Assembly (NCBI GenBank): GCA_003641465.1
Contig: QNAJ01000058.1
Coordinates: 1-7,707 of the forward strand
From: Verrucomicrobiota bacterium
GTDB lineage: Bacteria > Verrucomicrobiota > Kiritimatiellia > B70-G9
Direction of reading: 5' to 3'
Length of the DNA stretch: 7,707 nt
A program made the position numbers and the translations under genes. This document shows, piece by piece, positions 6,520 through 7,707 of the stretch; the stretch's first letter is position 1; the number at the start of each line of letters is the position of its first letter. The notes beneath the pieces were generated by a model. It worked only from the letters and a program-made list of their open reading frames with translations, was not told where the DNA came from and searched no databases.

Positions 6520-7707
6520 ATGTTCGAGCCGGTATCCAGTGAAGTGAATTTCCCGGAATTGGAACTCTCGGTCCTCCGATTCTGGGATGAGCAGGACATA
6601 TTCCGCAAGTCAATGAAGGCGCGAGAGGGGGCCGAGGAGTTTGTGTTCTATGATGGTCCTCCCTTCGCCACCGGCCTGCCGCATTACGGCCATCTTCTGG
6701 CGGGGACGATCAAGGATATCGTCCCGCGGTACCAGACAATGCGGGGCTACTATGTCGAGCGACGTTTCGGGTGGGACTGCCATGGGCTGCCCGTAGAGTA
6801 CGAAGTGGAGCAGGAATTGGGAGTCGGCACCAAGCGGGAGATCGAGGAACTGGGGGTCAATCGGTTCAATGAGGCCTGTCGCTCAATTGTTCTGCGCTAT
6901 ACGCGCGAATGGCGGCAGATCGTTTCCCGGATGGGTCGCTGGGTGGACTTCGATAATGAGTATCGGACCATGGATCGCGACTACATGGAATCGATCTGGT
7001 GGGTATTCAAGCGCCTCTGGGAAAAGGATCTCATCTACCGGGGACACAAGATTCTCCCGTACTGCCCTCGCTGTGCGACACCACTTTCAAATTTCGAGAC
7101 CAATCTAGGTTATCGGGAGGTGGATGATCCTTCGATTACGGTCAAGTTCAGGTCGCGGCAGCAGCCTGATCGTTTCTTTCTGGCATGGACCACGACGCCG
7201 TGGACGTTGCCCTCGAACCTCGCGCTAGCGGTCGGACCGGATATCGAGTATGCGGTGATCCGGGACTCATCGGGGGAGGAGTACATTCTGGCGGCGGAGA
7301 AAATTGCGGAATACTTTGACCCCTCCGAGATCCAGATCACAAGCCGGCTTCCCGGCAGGGAGCTTGCCGGGGAGAGCTATGAGCCACTTTTCCCGTATTT
7401 TACTGAGCTGGAAAAACAGGGGTGCTTTCGGGTGGCGGTTGCCGAATTCGTTTCCACGGAGGAAGGCACCGGAATCGTTCATATCGCACCCGGCTTTGGT
7501 GAGGATGACTACCAGCTTGGACAGGAGCTGGGGCTTCCCATCGTCTGTCCGGTTGACGATGAAGGCCGTTTTACCGCCGAGGTGCAGGATTGGATGGGGG
7601 TGGCGATTAAAGAGGCCGACCGAACGATTATTGAGCAGCTTCGACGTGAGGGAATGCTGTTGCGCAGTCAGACCGTACGGCACAGTTATCCCCACTGCTG
7701 GCGCTGC
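6520..7707 (+). CDS. ileS: Isoleucyl-tRNA synthetase, type 2 (N-terminal part, 3' end outside window)
   Basis: The frame from ATG 6520 stays open to the window edge, giving 396 of roughly 1,000-1,100 expected residues. The enzyme charges tRNA-Ile with isoleucine in the cytoplasm. Visible parts are the first half of the class I catalytic domain and much of the CP1 editing domain. The HIGH signature reads H55-Y-G-H58 after a P-P-F-A-T-G-L-P segment, followed by G-W-D-C-H-G-L-P-V-E-Y-E-V-E. These are features of the eukaryote-like type 2 enzymes, not the common bacterial type with P-P-Y-A-N-G and H-I-G-H. The editing domain shows W223-T-T-T-P-W-T-L-P-S-N and G-T-G-I-V-H-I-A-P-G-F-G-E-D-D-Y (316-331), so proofreading of valyl-tRNA is likely retained. 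Two C-x-x-C pairs, C182/C185 and C393/C396, probably form a zinc site. The KMSKS loop and anticodon domain lie beyond the edge. A weak purine-rich RBS (GAGAGATGAG, 6508-6517) precedes the ATG. Confidence 0.95.
   Translation, partial: MFEPVSSEVNFPELELSVLRFWDEQDIFRKSMKAREGAEEFVFYDGPPFATGLPHYGHLLAGTIKDIVPRYQTMRGYYVERRFGWDCHGLPVEYEVEQELGVGTKREIEELGVNRFNEACRSIVLRYTREWRQIVSRMGRWVDFDNEYRTMDRDYMESIWWVFKRLWEKDLIYRGHKILPYCPRCATPLSNFETNLGYREVDDPSITVKFRSRQQPDRFFLAWTTTPWTLPSNLALAVGPDIEYAVIRDSSGEEYILAAEKIAEYFDPSEIQITSRLPGRELAGESYEPLFPYFTELEKQGCFRVAVAEFVSTEEGTGIVHIAPGFGEDDYQLGQELGLPIVCPVDDEGRFTAEVQDWMGVAIKEADRTIIEQLRREGMLLRSQTVRHSYPHCWRC

Noticed and set aside
6869..7108. Plus-strand frame of 79 codons inside ileS
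   Set aside because: It lies out of frame within clearly conserved IleRS sequence.

Overview
The window reads as a stretch of chromosome from a GC-rich Gram-negative bacterium; I estimate GC in the high fifties by eye. All genes I can support lie on the + strand and are tightly packed. Three features point, as inference only, to the PVC superphylum (Chlamydiota, Lentisphaerota, Kiritimatiellota, Verrucomicrobiota) or a similar deep lineage: a McsB-type protein arginine kinase directly followed by ClpC (best known in Firmicutes but also present in Chlamydiae), a lipid A-type acyltransferase (implying an outer membrane), and a eukaryote-like (type 2) isoleucyl-tRNA synthetase of the kind I recall from chlamydiae. 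Sequence alone, without a database search, does not fix the phylum.

Layout: 1-240 is the C-terminal tail of mcsB. Its stop codon abuts the GTG start of clpC (241-2724), a complete Hsp100 unfoldase with a double Clp-N repeat, two AAA+ modules, a UVR-like middle region and a ClpP-docking LGF loop. A 182-base gap (2725-2906) with no convincing gene, promoter or terminator follows. Next is a cytoplasmic family GH31 glycoside hydrolase (2907-5078) whose stop overlaps by four bases (ATGA) the start of an LpxL/HtrB-like lysophospholipid acyltransferase (5075-5983). After 49 bases comes a small three-helix membrane protein of unknown function (6033-6422). A 97-base gap with a candidate sigma-70-type promoter precedes ileS (6520 to beyond the window edge).

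How the genes work together: McsB phosphorylates arginines on misfolded or regulatory proteins. ClpC recognises phospho-arginine through its N-terminal domain and feeds the substrates to ClpP. The conserved glutamates that bind phospho-arginine appear to be present in both ClpC repeats. The GH31 enzyme and the acyltransferase are probably translationally coupled, but no obvious shared pathway joins them. IleRS is a housekeeping gene.

I found no mobile element, CRISPR array, RNA gene or clearly new multi-gene system. The points most worth a second look are the Gram-negative McsB/ClpC phospho-arginine module, the non-canonical GH31 catalytic motif and its coupling to the acyltransferase, the unknown small membrane protein, and the type 2 IleRS.
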